A stretch of 64,000 nt of DNA from Methanoregula sp. PtaU1.Bin051 (GCA_002067895.1 MVRE01000004.1:55351-119350), one strand, 5' to 3'. Positions 34,225-43,179 are shown, numbered from the stretch's first letter. Made by a program: numbers and translations. Notes: a model not told the origin generated them from the sequence alone.

Positions 34225-34327
34225 GATTGCAATCACCTTTTAAATCGACCCTATTGGATATGCGGTAATAATATTCCTTTTTCTGACAGAAAGACCGATA
34301 AAAAGTTCCGATAAATCCCGGTGCTCT

Positions 34328-35251
34328 TTACCCTTCCAGCAGCGTCCTCGACACGATATACTCCCCCTTGGCCTCCCGGGTCGTCCCGACGATCAGCCAG
34401 CGCTCGCTGCCGTGCTGCTCCACGACCCCGCAGGCCTCGATTGTCTCGCCGGCAAGGGCCTGCCCGCTGTACGTGTGGGTGAACGAGAGGACCTTTGAGA
34501 TCTCCTCGTGGTCTACCGAGTAGACCGCCGGGTTGTCGAAGGCGAGCGAGGCGTCGGTGACCCGGGCCGTGATCGTTGCCCGGCCCAGCACCTCGCCTTT
34601 CCGGATCACGATCCTGTCGAGCTCGTCATACGACCGGGTGAATAGCAGGTCGAAGTACGTGCCCCCGATCTGCCCCCGGTTCCACTTCCGGTGCTCGTGC
34701 AGGACGAAGTCCTCAAAGGAGATCTCGGGCCTGCGCTTATGGTACACCTTGTCCCACATCTCGTCCGAGAGGCCCTCGATCCTTCCGTCCCTGATAGCGT
34801 CGCGGAGGGTCTTCTGAGCGGAAAACCATGCCGGCCCGTAGACGACGAGGTCGATATCGGAACCCTCGTTGTCGAGCCCGCAGAGCAGCGATCCTGTGCA
34901 GCCTATAAAACCGGGCGGCACTTTGAGGATCTCCATCAGGTTTGCAACCCTCGGGTGTGAAGCGGCTATCCGCGGCATCTCGACCTCGGGCTTGAACACC
35001 CGGCGGACCTCGGCAGCCGGGATACGGTGGACGCTGTCGGTGTACTGCGGTTTATGCAAAGCGATAATCTCGTAGGCTTCCTCGAAATCGAACTTCCTGT
35101 ACCGGGTGCCTTGTGGGTTCACCCGTTCGCCTTCGGGATCCGGGACGTACCGGAGCACGCACCCAATCCGTTCCTCGTTGTCATAGGCGGAGACCGCGTA
35201 AATCCAGCCGTCGGAGTCCTCGATAAAATCGCGGAGCCGGATCCTGGGCAT
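34328..35251 (-). CDS. Predicted nucleotidyltransferase (COG1665-like)
   Basis: A 307-residue protein from ATG 35251; a GTG at 35260 overlapping the sua5 stop is an alternative. It has the minimal nucleotidyltransferase motif G-S-x10-D-x-D in GCTGSLLCGLDNEGSDIDLVVYG, near the middle. The N-terminal 100 residues have RLRDFIEDSDGWIYAVSAYDN and form a separate domain. Substrate unknown; archaeal members lie near tRNA-modification genes, here directly after Sua5. Confidence 0.75.
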   Translation of the reverse strand: MPRIRLRDFIEDSDGWIYAVSAYDNEERIGCVLRYVPDPEGERVNPQGTRYRKFDFEEAYEIIALHKPQYTDSVHRIPAAEVRRVFKPEVEMPRIAASHPRVANLMEILKVPPGFIGCTGSLLCGLDNEGSDIDLVVYGPAWFSAQKTLRDAIRDGRIEGLSDEMWDKVYHKRRPEISFEDFVLHEHRKWNRGQIGGTYFDLLFTRSYDELDRIVIRKGEVLGRATITARVTDASLAFDNPAVYSVDHEEISKVLSFTHTYSGQALAGETIEACGVVEQHGSERWLIVGTTREAKGEYIVSRTLLEG

Positions 35252-35256
35252 GAAGA

Positions 35257-35832
35257 TCACTGCCTGCCTGAGAGGTACTGTTCGATCCTGCCGGCCTCAG
35301 CGCCCCGGCGGAGGATGGTCATCGTCGTGCAGTCCACGACGGTGCTCGGGGTCCCGGGGAGCCTGCCGGCGTCGATCAGCAGGTCGCGGGGCACCGTGCA
35401 TTCGTCCGGGGTTGCAGGGTCCTTTGCGCCATGGAGGTTTGCGCTCGTCGCCGTAATGGGGGAATCGAACCGTTCAATCAACCGGAGTGCAAGCTCATGG
35501 GCAGGAATGCGGATCCCGATGAGACCGGTCCCCCCCGTCAGGATATCCGGGATGACGTGCTTCGCCCGCAGAACGACCGTGACCGGGCCGGGAAGAAACG
35601 TCTGGATAAACTCCTCCATGCCGGGCTCGACATGGGCGACGGCCGAGAGCATTTCGTAATCGGATACGGCTACCGAAATCGGCTGGGAGAGCGGGCGTTT
35701 CTTCGCCTCGTACACCTTCGCGATCGCGTTATCCGAGAAAGCATCGGCGCCGAGACCGTAGACAGTCTCGGTCGGGTAGATGACAGTGCCGTCATGCGCC
35801 AGAACCGAGACAGCCTTTTCGATGATATCCAT
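35257..35832 (-). CDS. L-threonylcarbamoyladenylate synthase (Sua5/YrdC family)
   Basis: The 191-residue protein has the YrdC fold. Marks are GTVIYPTETVYGLGADAFSDNAIAKVYEAKKRPLSQPISVAV and ITATSANLHGAKDPATP. It makes threonylcarbamoyl-AMP from threonine, bicarbonate and ATP for t6A37 in tRNA. It lacks the C-terminal Sua5 extension, thus the YrdC-type short form. It begins immediately after the ACT-domain gene with no spacer and is followed by the nucleotidyltransferase. Confidence 0.92.
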   Translation of the reverse strand: MDIIEKAVSVLAHDGTVIYPTETVYGLGADAFSDNAIAKVYEAKKRPLSQPISVAVSDYEMLSAVAHVEPGMEEFIQTFLPGPVTVVLRAKHVIPDILTGGTGLIGIRIPAHELALRLIERFDSPITATSANLHGAKDPATPDECTVPRDLLIDAGRLPGTPSTVVDCTTMTILRRGAEAGRIEQYLSGRQ

Positions 35833-36516
35833 TCAGAACTCTCGCCCGCGGACCCTTTTAATGTCGAAGACCGCCTTGCCGCTGACATGCATGACCGCAA
35901 AGACCCCGGCCTGGATAGGATCGGTCACGACGAGGTCCGCATGCTCGGGCACGCTCCCCGCCATCTTGAGCGCTATGACGGGGATTCCCGCTTCCCGGAC
36001 GCGCTCGACCGCCCGGGTGATCTCGCCGCCCATGATCGAGCCGGCGAGTACGAGGATTGATGCCCGGGGCAGGCGGGCGACAGCATCGACAGCGAGGGCG
36101 AGGGTGCGTTCCCCGACGAGCGGGATCGTATCGACCGAGATCCGCTCCCCCCGGATGTTGTGCCGGTCCGCTTCGTTGACGGCACCGAGCGCCACCTGCG
36201 CGACCTGTGCCCCGCCACCGATGATGATCACGCGGGATCCGAAAATATTACCGAATGGCGGGTAGGTTTTCACCTCGTGTATCGACGGGATGGCATTCAG
36301 GTCGGCGAGCAGCTTGTCGCGTTCGTCGTCCGGCGATGGTTCGTATTCAAAATAGAGCTCGGCCATATCTGCGTACTGGCCGGTATCGAAGACTTCCTGG
36401 CTGATCATCAGGATGTTTGCGTCGTGGTCGGCGACAACAGTCGCGATATCGCGGAGGACCCCTTTCCGGTTCTCAGCGATGATCCGCATCGCACAGCGAT
36501 CAGGTTCAGTCTCCAT
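35833..36516 (-). CDS. ACT-domain protein (DUF5612-like)
   Basis: The 227-residue protein has an N-terminal ACT domain (about 9-85: MRIIAENRKGVLRDIATVVADHDANILMISQEV) and a C-terminal Rossmann-like domain with VIIIGGGAQVAQVALGAV. The combination is found in methanogens and may sense an amino acid. The start ATG 36516 is only four bases downstream of the 3' end of tRNA-Gly; an alternative ATG at 36489 would also leave no space for a normal promoter. It forms an operon with sua5 and the nucleotidyltransferase. Confidence 0.8.
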   Translation of the reverse strand: METEPDRCAMRIIAENRKGVLRDIATVVADHDANILMISQEVFDTGQYADMAELYFEYEPSPDDERDKLLADLNAIPSIHEVKTYPPFGNIFGSRVIIIGGGAQVAQVALGAVNEADRHNIRGERISVDTIPLVGERTLALAVDAVARLPRASILVLAGSIMGGEITRAVERVREAGIPVIALKMAGSVPEHADLVVTDPIQAGVFAVMHVSGKAVFDIKRVRGREF

Positions 36517-36520
36517 TCAA

Positions 36521-36591
36521 TGCGATAGCCGGGGATCGAACCCGGGTCAGAAGCTTGGGAAGCTCCTGTCCTGCCGCTAGACTACTATCGC
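36521..36591 (-). tRNA. tRNA-Gly (anticodon CCC)
   Basis: The minus strand forms a complete 71-base tRNA: acceptor stem GCGATAG/CTATCGC with discriminator A, D arm GTCTAGCGGCAGGAC, anticodon stem GGAGC/GCTTC with loop TTCCCAA, and T arm CCGGG-TTCGATC-CCCGG. The CCC anticodon reads GGG (Gly). CCA is not encoded. Its 3' end is four bases from the ATG of the ACT-domain gene, so tRNA processing would release the mRNA. Confidence 0.95.
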
Positions 36592-36836
36592 AGGAAATTC
36601 TGTCTATCATATTACGTTATTTTCATGATAAAGGTAATCCCGGTATGGTTTTTGGTATGTCCGGAAACATTTTGTCTTCATGTTGATTATCTGTACAGCA
36701 CGAGCGGAGAACCGCGTTTGGATCGGTGAATGTCGTTCTGATCCGGGATAAAATATCCGGTGCCGGCACAGGCCGGTTGTCTTAAACCGATCGCGGACGA
36801 CCGGTTACCGCATACCGCTCTTGGAGCAAAACGATC

Positions 36837-37769
36837 ATGGTGAACAGAACTGTAATCGTCATCCTGATACTGGCAGCGGGTCTGATCCTTGCGATACCAC
36901 CGGCCTTCGCAGAAGAACAGGTGCAGGACGTAGTCATTTACCAGACTGCATTTTCCGGGGACCCGCACTGGACTACGAACAGTCCCCGGTTTTTTTACTG
37001 GGTGCCTGAAAAGGGGATCTACCACTATGCAATAGAACCCGGTTCGGGAGCAAATGCATATGTCGAGGTCGATTATAAACAGGGGCCGTTTACCCTTGAG
37101 TTTGATATCACTCCCACAAATACCCCGGAACACTCGTCATTCCGCCTCGGCCTCACCAGCGAGGAGATGCAACGGACCAAGGGCACAGTGGCTCTTGCCG
37201 AATTTACAAACTGGAAGTATGGGAATCTCATGTGGATCCGGGCAGTGACGCCGAGCAACAAACTGTTCGAGATCAGCAGCGAGTCCTACTCGTACGGGGC
37301 CAAGACAGGTGCACCAACAGTCAATTACGCCGATAACCGGACCTACCATATCACCCTCCAGTATGACGATGTGCGCAATACGCTGACAATGCGTGTTTAC
37401 GATAAGACTGCAGGGAGCCAGATCTGGACATATTTCCTTACCCTGAACGAGGCTCTCCGTGACATGAACCGGATCGTTATCGGAACGATCGGGGACTATT
37501 CCGCTACAGGAGTCATTGCCGAAGGGTATATCGATAACGTCAAGCTCACAACACAACAGACCGTGACAGTGACAACGCAACCGACACCCGCTGTCACCAC
37601 GCAGGCGCCGGTCACAACGCGGACAACGGTAAAGAAGACAACGCAACCGACACCTGCTGCACCGGTCGATACGACCCCCGAGTCCCCCCTGTCACCGGCA
37701 CTAGGGCTTGCCGCTGTCGGTATCATCGGGGCAGCCTTTGCTTGCGGGAGGCGCCGCCCGAAACGCTGA
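36837..37769 (+). CDS. Secreted surface protein with C-terminal membrane anchor
   Basis: The 310-residue protein has a signal peptide (1-25, ILAIPPAFA), a jelly-roll/laminin-G-like ectodomain (about 35-245), a Thr/Pro-rich stalk with repeated TTQPTPA, and a C-terminal anchor: SPLSP, a hydrophobic helix and a basic RRRPKR tail. This end is like archaeosortase-type or simple membrane anchors of archaea. The ectodomain may bind sugars. The same PLSP-type end occurs in the 509-residue PKD protein at 55.9 kb. Confidence 0.8.
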   Translation: MVNRTVIVILILAAGLILAIPPAFAEEQVQDVVIYQTAFSGDPHWTTNSPRFFYWVPEKGIYHYAIEPGSGANAYVEVDYKQGPFTLEFDITPTNTPEHSSFRLGLTSEEMQRTKGTVALAEFTNWKYGNLMWIRAVTPSNKLFEISSESYSYGAKTGAPTVNYADNRTYHITLQYDDVRNTLTMRVYDKTAGSQIWTYFLTLNEALRDMNRIVIGTIGDYSATGVIAEGYIDNVKLTTQQTVTVTTQPTPAVTTQAPVTTRTTVKKTTQPTPAAPVDTTPESPLSPALGLAAVGIIGAAFACGRRRPKR

Positions 37770-37885
37770 GACAGGGTTCGGCAGCAGGTCTTTCCTTTGC
37801 CATTCCCTTTTTTTATGGCCGGGGCTGAAGATGCACCCCCTCATATCGACAGTTGTTTAGATCCCCCTTTAGGAAGGGACAACCG

Positions 37886-38119
37886 ATGATGTGCGGACAG
37901 GATTATCCGAATGAAAGAAAGACAGCAGAGATACCGGTAAAGAGCGATTATGAACCAGCGACATGTGCCCACTGTGAAGGGATTGGGTGTCTTTTCTGCA
38001 ACAAGACGGGTAGTGTCCTTGTCAGGGCACCAAAAAAGCCATGCCGGCACTGTGACGGCATTGGTTGCTTCTACTGCGGGTTTACCGGCTGGTCCGGTCT
38101 CAAGGGCAAGTACGACTGA
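37886..38119 (+). CDS. Small cysteine-rich zinc-binding protein (DnaJ-type CxxC repeats)
   Basis: The 77-residue protein contains two nearly identical zinc modules: C-A-H-C-E-G-I-G-C-L-F-C and C-R-H-C-D-G-I-G-C-F-Y-C. Each has the C-x-x-C-x-G-x-G-C-x-x-C arrangement of the DnaJ cysteine-rich domain, with no J-domain. RBS GGAAGGG before ATG 37886 supports the start. It could be a stand-alone redox or chaperone module. It is convergent with the HD-domain gene. Confidence 0.8.
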   Translation: MMCGQDYPNERKTAEIPVKSDYEPATCAHCEGIGCLFCNKTGSVLVRAPKKPCRHCDGIGCFYCGFTGWSGLKGKYD

Positions 38120-38127
38120 ACGCCCTG

Positions 38128-39282
38128 TCAGTCAAACCTCCCTTCGACTCTTCTAGGAATCGTGATCTCCTCGAATCTCTTTGCAAAGTACCGGTCGGTC
38201 ATGCCGGCAATGAAATCCCGGACAAGTTCCGCCGGCGATGCAGAGTCGAGGTACTTCTGGCTGATCCAGTCCGCTTCAAGGTAGCCACTGACAATCCTTG
38301 AATCCCTTACATTGTTTTCGAGATCGGAAAGGTAGTGGGTAAAAAGTGTCCGATACATAAGTTCGATCTTCGGCCGTTCCGTGATAAGCCGGGGATTGTC
38401 GTAGATGCGCTCCCGCGAGAACCGCCGGAGAGCGATGAGCGCCTGTTCGACTTCAGGACTGTACGAAATGAAACCTTCTTCATTGCAGTCGCTGTTCCGC
38501 AGAAGGTCATGGATCAACGTGTCGATGATCACCGCATTGATGGTCCTGACGTCGTTCGTGCCGAAAAGTTCCCTGCACTCAGCGGGGATATCCGGGGTCC
38601 CGGGTATCAGGCCGATCTCATTTGCATCCTGCAGGTCCCGGCCGATGTACGCGATGGTGTCAGCGAACTTGACGACGCAGCCCTCAAGCGTGATCGGCGC
38701 ACGGTTGCGTCGCCCTTCCGCATTTGCCTGAACTTTCTCATCAAACTCTCTCCAGCTCCTGCAGGGCTCCGGCGCGATCCGGACATCGTCGGCTTCCCCG
38801 TTGTGGCAGAGGATCCCGTCCAGTACCTGCATAGTCAGGTCGCAGTCCTCGATTTTATCAAGGAACTGAACGCTCTGGACATTGTGGAAGAACTTCCCGA
38901 TCCCGTGCTCCTCACAGAGGGCGGAAAGGCACGTCTCGCCGAAGTGGCCGTACGGGATATGGCCGATGTCATGGCCGAGCGCGATCGCCTCGATGAGATC
39001 CTCGTTGAGCCGGAGCGCCCTGCCAATAGTGCGGGCGATCCGGGAGACAAGCTGGACGTGGATGACCCGGTGCGTAATATGGTCGTTCTCAACAAGATAG
39101 AAGACCTGCGTCTTGTCAATGTACCGGGTATAGGCCCGCGTATGGATGATCCGGTCGGCATCCCGCGAATAGGGGCTGCGGATGTCCTCCGGCTTCCTGT
39201 TGTATCTCCGTACAGCATCGGCGCTCTTTGCAGCGAGCGGCGAGAGGAGCGATTCGCGTTTCTTCGTCAGGTTATGTATCAT
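38128..39282 (-). CDS. HD-domain dGTPase-like phosphohydrolase
   Basis: About 384 residues from ATG 39282 (a more upstream ATG exists at 39327). HD-superfamily metal ligands are seen in TRYIDKTQVFYL, ITHRVIHVQLVSRIARTIGRAL, and A-L-G-H-D-I-G-H. The family is deoxyguanosinetriphosphate triphosphohydrolase-like: it converts dNTPs to deoxynucleosides plus triphosphate. The C-terminal region (TERPKIELMYRTLFTHYLSDLEN) completes the fold. It may control dNTP pools or act in phage defence; the latter is not supported by the context. Confidence 0.85.
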   Translation of the reverse strand: MIHNLTKKRESLLSPLAAKSADAVRRYNRKPEDIRSPYSRDADRIIHTRAYTRYIDKTQVFYLVENDHITHRVIHVQLVSRIARTIGRALRLNEDLIEAIALGHDIGHIPYGHFGETCLSALCEEHGIGKFFHNVQSVQFLDKIEDCDLTMQVLDGILCHNGEADDVRIAPEPCRSWREFDEKVQANAEGRRNRAPITLEGCVVKFADTIAYIGRDLQDANEIGLIPGTPDIPAECRELFGTNDVRTINAVIIDTLIHDLLRNSDCNEEGFISYSPEVEQALIALRRFSRERIYDNPRLITERPKIELMYRTLFTHYLSDLENNVRDSRIVSGYLEADWISQKYLDSASPAELVRDFIAGMTDRYFAKRFEEITIPRRVEGRFD

Positions 39283-39393
39283 GGACACTGGTTTTCTGCC
39301 TTTTTCCAGCCCCGCGTTCACTGCCATGCTGTATCCCCGGTAGGCCGGACGGGTACTAAAGGGTGACGGATAGAAAAAAATCACCTGTGCATG

Positions 39394-39846
39394 TCAACGC
39401 GAACAGATAGCAACCGTCTCCCCGTACTGGCGGATATGCCCCTGCATCGCTGCGACAAGTTCGTGCTTTGTGGAGCCGGGCGGCAGGTGAAGCATTGCGT
39501 CAAGGCCGTACACCCTGAACTGGTACCGGTGCGTCTCGCCGGGAGGGGGGTTTGGCCCGGTATAACCGATAACCCCGTAATCATTCGTTCCCTGCACGGC
39601 CGTGACCGGTGCCTTTACGATTCCGAGATTCGGGATGCCAGCCGGGATTACCGGTATTGCGGGAAGGTCCCAGATGATCCACGGTGTAAACGAACAGCAG
39701 GTCTTCATGAACGGGTTGAAAACCATGACGGCAACGGACTCGGCTTTAAGTCCGCCGATCCTGATGCGGGGGGATCGGTTAACACTATCCCCTGTATGGT
39801 CCGGGGGAAATTCAAGAAAGTCCAGCATTATCGTAAGCGGTTCCAT
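39394..39846 (-). CDS. PEBP family protein (YbhB/YbcL type)
   Basis: The 150-residue protein is a phosphatidylethanolamine-binding protein homologue: AVMVFNPFMKTCCSFTPWIIWDLPAIPVIPAGIP and YTGPNPPPGETHRYQFRVYGLDAML. The G-x-x-x-P-P-P-G-x-x-H-R-Y-x-F motif is diagnostic. No signal peptide, so it is cytoplasmic. Family members bind anionic ligands, but function in prokaryotes is unclear. Confidence 0.9.
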   Translation of the reverse strand: MEPLTIMLDFLEFPPDHTGDSVNRSPRIRIGGLKAESVAVMVFNPFMKTCCSFTPWIIWDLPAIPVIPAGIPNLGIVKAPVTAVQGTNDYGVIGYTGPNPPPGETHRYQFRVYGLDAMLHLPPGSTKHELVAAMQGHIRQYGETVAICSR

Positions 39847-39966
39847 CTGTATCCCTGCGCGTTTCCGGTCCTTCGTTTGTTCTTCTGTTATGCACCAACA
39901 TATACATCTTTATGGTCTCCTGAGAAGAAATGATGAGAACGGATTATTGGTTTTTTGAGGCAAAGC

Positions 39967-40881
39967 ATGAGTAAAAAAGATACAAAAAAAGCACCAGCGC
40001 AGGACGCCCCGCCACATGACGATTGTACAGAAGAAAAGTGTGCCGGCTGCCCGACCGCGAGCACATGTGCAAGCGCCAAGGGCCCCGAAGTCAAAGGTCT
40101 TCCGCCGAAAGTGAAGATGGATGTCAAGCATGTCATTCTCGTTCTATCCGGAAAGGGCGGAGTCGGGAAGTCGACCGTCTCGGTCAACCTTGCATATGCG
40201 CTATCGAACCACGGGTACCAGGTCGGCCTTTTGGATCTCGACATGCACGGCCCCAACATCCCAAAGATGCTCGGGATTGAAGACCAGAAGTTCGCGATGA
40301 TGGACAACAAGATCGAACCGGTGCGGGTCACCGGGAAACTCTCGGTTGTCTCGATTGCATTCGTTCTGCCGGACACGAGCACCCCGCTCATCTGGCGCGG
40401 CCCCATGAAGATGGTGGCCATCCAGCAGTTCCTTGAGGACGTGAACTGGGGATCGCTAGATTATATCGTGGTCGACCTCCCGCCCGGTACAGGTGACGAA
40501 GCGCTCACGATCGCCCAGCTCGCCCCCAATGTCCGCGGAGCGGTGATCGTGACAACCCCGCAGGATGTCGCGACCCTGGATGCACGGAAGTCCGTGAAGT
40601 TTATCGAGAAGCTCGACCTTCCGGTGCTTGGAATCATCGAGAACATGAGCGGGATGATCTGCCCCCACTGCAAAGAGGAGATTGACCTGTTCGGGAAAGG
40701 CGGCGGGAAGAAGATTGCCGAAGAGCTGAAGGTCCCGTATCTCGGGTCAATTCCAATCGATATCGAGATGCGCAGGGCCGGCGATGAGGGACGGCCGTTC
40801 ATCATCCGGCGCGGGGACAACCCGACATGGGCAAGCGTTGATAAGGTTATGGAAGCATTGATCAGGGAAGTGGAAGGGTAA
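39967..40881 (+). CDS. Mrp/NBP35-family Fe-S cluster carrier ATPase
   Basis: A 304-residue P-loop protein from ATG 39967. An N-terminal Cys-rich segment (DDCTEEKCAGCPTASTCASAKG) resembles the NBP35 [4Fe-4S] site. Walker A is GKGGVGKST and Walker B-like DLPPGTGDE. The C-terminal CPHC in GMICPHCKEEID forms a bridging cluster in the dimer. It assembles and transfers Fe-S clusters. The next gene starts four bases after the stop. Confidence 0.92.
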   Translation: MSKKDTKKAPAQDAPPHDDCTEEKCAGCPTASTCASAKGPEVKGLPPKVKMDVKHVILVLSGKGGVGKSTVSVNLAYALSNHGYQVGLLDLDMHGPNIPKMLGIEDQKFAMMDNKIEPVRVTGKLSVVSIAFVLPDTSTPLIWRGPMKMVAIQQFLEDVNWGSLDYIVVDLPPGTGDEALTIAQLAPNVRGAVIVTTPQDVATLDARKSVKFIEKLDLPVLGIIENMSGMICPHCKEEIDLFGKGGGKKIAEELKVPYLGSIPIDIEMRRAGDEGRPFIIRRGDNPTWASVDKVMEALIREVEG

Positions 40882-40885
40882 GCGT

Positions 40886-41191
40886 ATGGACTATGCGCGG
40901 GTTCTGGCTGGCAAGGAAAAGCCGCTGCCCATTTACAAGGGCGTGATAGCATGTCTCGAGAACCCGAAGATATTCCCCGATCTTCTGGAACCGATCTACC
41001 GGGAGGCCATGATCCTCGACGATGAAACGCTCGACAAATTCCGGTTCGCGCTCCTGCGCCTCCAGATACATGCCGACATCCACCGGAACGAAGACCTCGA
41101 ACAGGCGATGCATATCAAGTACGTCGCGCAGGTAATCGAGAAAGTTGTCTTCGGTACGCTCGTCATGGAGCGCGAAGAGTTTACAGAATGA
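40886..41191 (+). CDS. Hypothetical protein cotranscribed with the Mrp ATPase
   Basis: A 101-residue, mostly helical, soluble protein. I do not recognise a family. It is four bases downstream of the Mrp gene, so translation is likely coupled. The sequence has PKIFPDLLEPIYREAMILDDETLDKFRFALLRLQIHADIHR, with no cysteines to bind a cluster apart from C23. It may be a regulatory partner of the carrier. Conserved position in other genomes would need to be checked. Confidence 0.6.
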   Translation: MDYARVLAGKEKPLPIYKGVIACLENPKIFPDLLEPIYREAMILDDETLDKFRFALLRLQIHADIHRNEDLEQAMHIKYVAQVIEKVVFGTLVMEREEFTE

Positions 41192-41355
41192 TCTCCCGGC
41201 GGTTTACCGACTTAAAAAAACCGGAACCCGGATGATACGTATAAGTGCACCCGTAACCAACCTGTGAACACGGGTCTGTAATCAACCGCTGCCGCTTTTG
41301 CCGTACCAGCGCCCGTTCAAAAAAAAAATATCGCTGAATACACGATGGAGCAATC

Positions 41356-41811
41356 ATGACGTCACGCATGCATGCACCGCATACCACCTGCCCGGGCTGC
41401 CACGAAGAGGTGTTCCTGGACGAGCTCGTGGCCGGAAAGTGCCCCCTGTGCGGGTGTTCCCTCGAAGAGTTTGAGGAAACGTTTGGTGAACTGGAAGGCA
41501 TCATCGAGCGCTCCGACCTCTCATGGCTGATCTTTAACTACTTTGTCTTCAAGCAGTTCTCCGATCTCGGTGTCGCCCCGCAGCAGATCATGGACTTCAT
41601 CAACGCATACGGCGAGAACGCGGACAAGCCGGCCGATGAGCGGAACAAGACGACGTTCTCGCTTGAAGTCCCAATGAAGACGTGGGACAGGATCCTTCCC
41701 AAGAAATGTTCCGCGTGCGGAAGATGGTTCGTCACAGGTGGGAAGAAGAAGGTCGGTGGGGACATGCGCCGCCCTGAGCTCGATATCACGTACACCTGCG
41801 ATCGGTGTTGA
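41356..41811 (+). CDS. Zinc-ribbon protein, 151 residues
   Basis: The product has two zinc-binding regions. The N-terminal one is C-P-G-C (residues 14-17) with C-P-L-C-G-C (33-38); the C-terminal one is K-C-S-A-C-G with Y-T-C-D-R-C. Between them is a helical segment (about 55-105). It has no DNA-binding motif that I can name. Its own AT-rich leader begins after the gap from the 101-residue gene. Function unknown. Confidence 0.7.
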   Translation: MTSRMHAPHTTCPGCHEEVFLDELVAGKCPLCGCSLEEFEETFGELEGIIERSDLSWLIFNYFVFKQFSDLGVAPQQIMDFINAYGENADKPADERNKTTFSLEVPMKTWDRILPKKCSACGRWFVTGGKKKVGGDMRRPELDITYTCDRC

Positions 41812-41948
41812 AAGCCGGCCAAGGCCTTTCCTGTCTTTGTTCCACGTCGCACTAGGATTCCATCGGCACCCGACAGCGTGATCGGGGCTTGTCATCACCG
41901 TCGGTTTTATTGTCTCCAATCCGGTAAATCTCACAGGAGGGATCCTTC

Positions 41949-42242
41949 ATGAAACGCATCACTGTCAACGCGCTCGTGGATATCGGCTGCCTGATTACAT
42001 TCATCCCCACGCTCGTAACCGGGCTCATCCTCTATTTCTATCTCCCGGAAGGGGGTTTCAGGAGCGGATGGGTGACATATCTCGGGATGACGAGAAACCA
42101 GTGGCTGACAATTCACGATTATGTGAGTTTTATGTTTGCTGCCCTGCTGATCGTCCACCTGTTGCTGCACTGGAAATTCTTCCGGAATATCGGCTGGTAC
42201 CTTAAACCCGGGGAGAACCGGGAAAGCGACATCCCGGAGTGA
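41949..42242 (+). CDS. DUF4405 small membrane protein
   Basis: The 97-residue protein has two transmembrane helices and a b-type-cytochrome-like histidine set (TIHDYVSFMFAALLIVHLLLHWKFF). This arrangement is the DUF4405 signature. It could bind heme. RBS GGAGGG before ATG 41949 fits. Function unknown. Similar proteins are frequent in anaerobes. Confidence 0.8.
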   Translation: MKRITVNALVDIGCLITFIPTLVTGLILYFYLPEGGFRSGWVTYLGMTRNQWLTIHDYVSFMFAALLIVHLLLHWKFFRNIGWYLKPGENRESDIPE

Positions 42243-42276
42243 AATAACGAGGGGTAAAAGCCAGCCCTTTCGCCCT

Positions 42277-42702
42277 TCATTCCTGTTTTCCGTTGCAGAT
42301 TTCCGTTTTGTCCTCTGCTGCGTCCGCTGTACTGGCGCCGGCTTTCCTTCGCCGGCAGATTACAAATGCGAGCACTGCAACGACAGCGGCAACCCCGATG
42401 ATGACGATTGCGGCAAGATTGGTCGTCAGCTGGATGTAACGGGGGCCAAACGCCATGTCACGCGGGCCGGGATACTCGGTCTGGGGCAGCTCAATACGGA
42501 AAATCATGATAGTGGGATCAGTTTCATGGTATTCAGTCGGCGCTCCGTTACCGAGAGATGCCGTATTGAAGACTGGTGTCTCGTTTGCAGTGGCCGCCGC
42601 CGGGTCCGGGTTTACCGTTTCAGCGGCAGCAATGACAGGAATGCTGAAGAAGACCGCGAGGAGGATTATTGTAGTCAGGTATTTTCGGCTCGTATGGATC
42701 AT
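42277..42702 (-). CDS. Secreted membrane-anchored protein of unknown function
   Basis: The 141-residue protein has an N-terminal signal (MIHTSRKYLTTIILLAVFFSIPVIAAAE), an exposed acid/Thr-rich domain (about 30-90), and a C-terminal helix (LAAIVIIGVAAVVAVLAFVI) followed by a basic tail. Upstream in-frame starts exist at 42726 and 42774. I do not recognise the domain. It may be a small surface or envelope protein. Confidence 0.55.
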   Translation of the reverse strand: MIHTSRKYLTTIILLAVFFSIPVIAAAETVNPDPAAATANETPVFNTASLGNGAPTEYHETDPTIMIFRIELPQTEYPGPRDMAFGPRYIQLTTNLAAIVIIGVAAVVAVLAFVICRRRKAGASTADAAEDKTEICNGKQE

Positions 42703-42844
42703 CCCGTACCGGTACCGGTTGACCATGGAAGGGATACGGTTTGTGGTCGATAAGGGGTAAATATGAGATACCAAAAGGAGTCATATTTCATTCAGCAGCG
42801 ATACGGTTATGCCGGGCTATGGATGTTGATGTAACGGTACTCCG

Positions 42845-43084
42845 TCACCTCTGCCGGATCTCCCTGTTCTTTGCCTGATAGTATGCCCCGGTTATGATGG
42901 CTGTCACAAGAAGGGGGATAAATGCCGTCATGCCGTCCCATCCGAACTGATAGACCAGTACTAGATATCCGGCTATGGCAACGGCATCAATCAGCAAAAC
43001 AGTGACAAGGAGTCGTATGAATGCACTAGTTCTCTCTTTATCTTTCAGAACCGCCAGTTCTGTTTCCGGATCCGGAAATCCCAT
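42845..43084 (-). CDS. Small membrane protein with two helices
   Basis: A 79-residue protein from ATG 43084 (MGFPDPETELAVLKDKERTSAF). Two transmembrane helices (about 23-45 and 50-68) follow a charged cytoplasmic start. The frame continues upstream to 43234 but the start here fits the usual length. Function unknown. Confidence 0.55.
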   Translation of the reverse strand: MGFPDPETELAVLKDKERTSAFIRLLVTVLLIDAVAIAGYLVLVYQFGWDGMTAFIPLLVTAIITGAYYQAKNREIRQR

Positions 43085-43179
43085 AATAAAAAAATTATCC
43101 CGGACAGTAAAAAACAGTCCGGTTTGTATTTTCAGAACCGTTATATTTTCCGGTAGGTATACAGGAGAAACAATGGCTC

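Noticed and set aside
38335..39366. 343-residue open frame opposite the HD-domain gene
   Set aside because: Antisense to a recognised phosphohydrolase; composition is Arg/Asp-rich shadow sequence.
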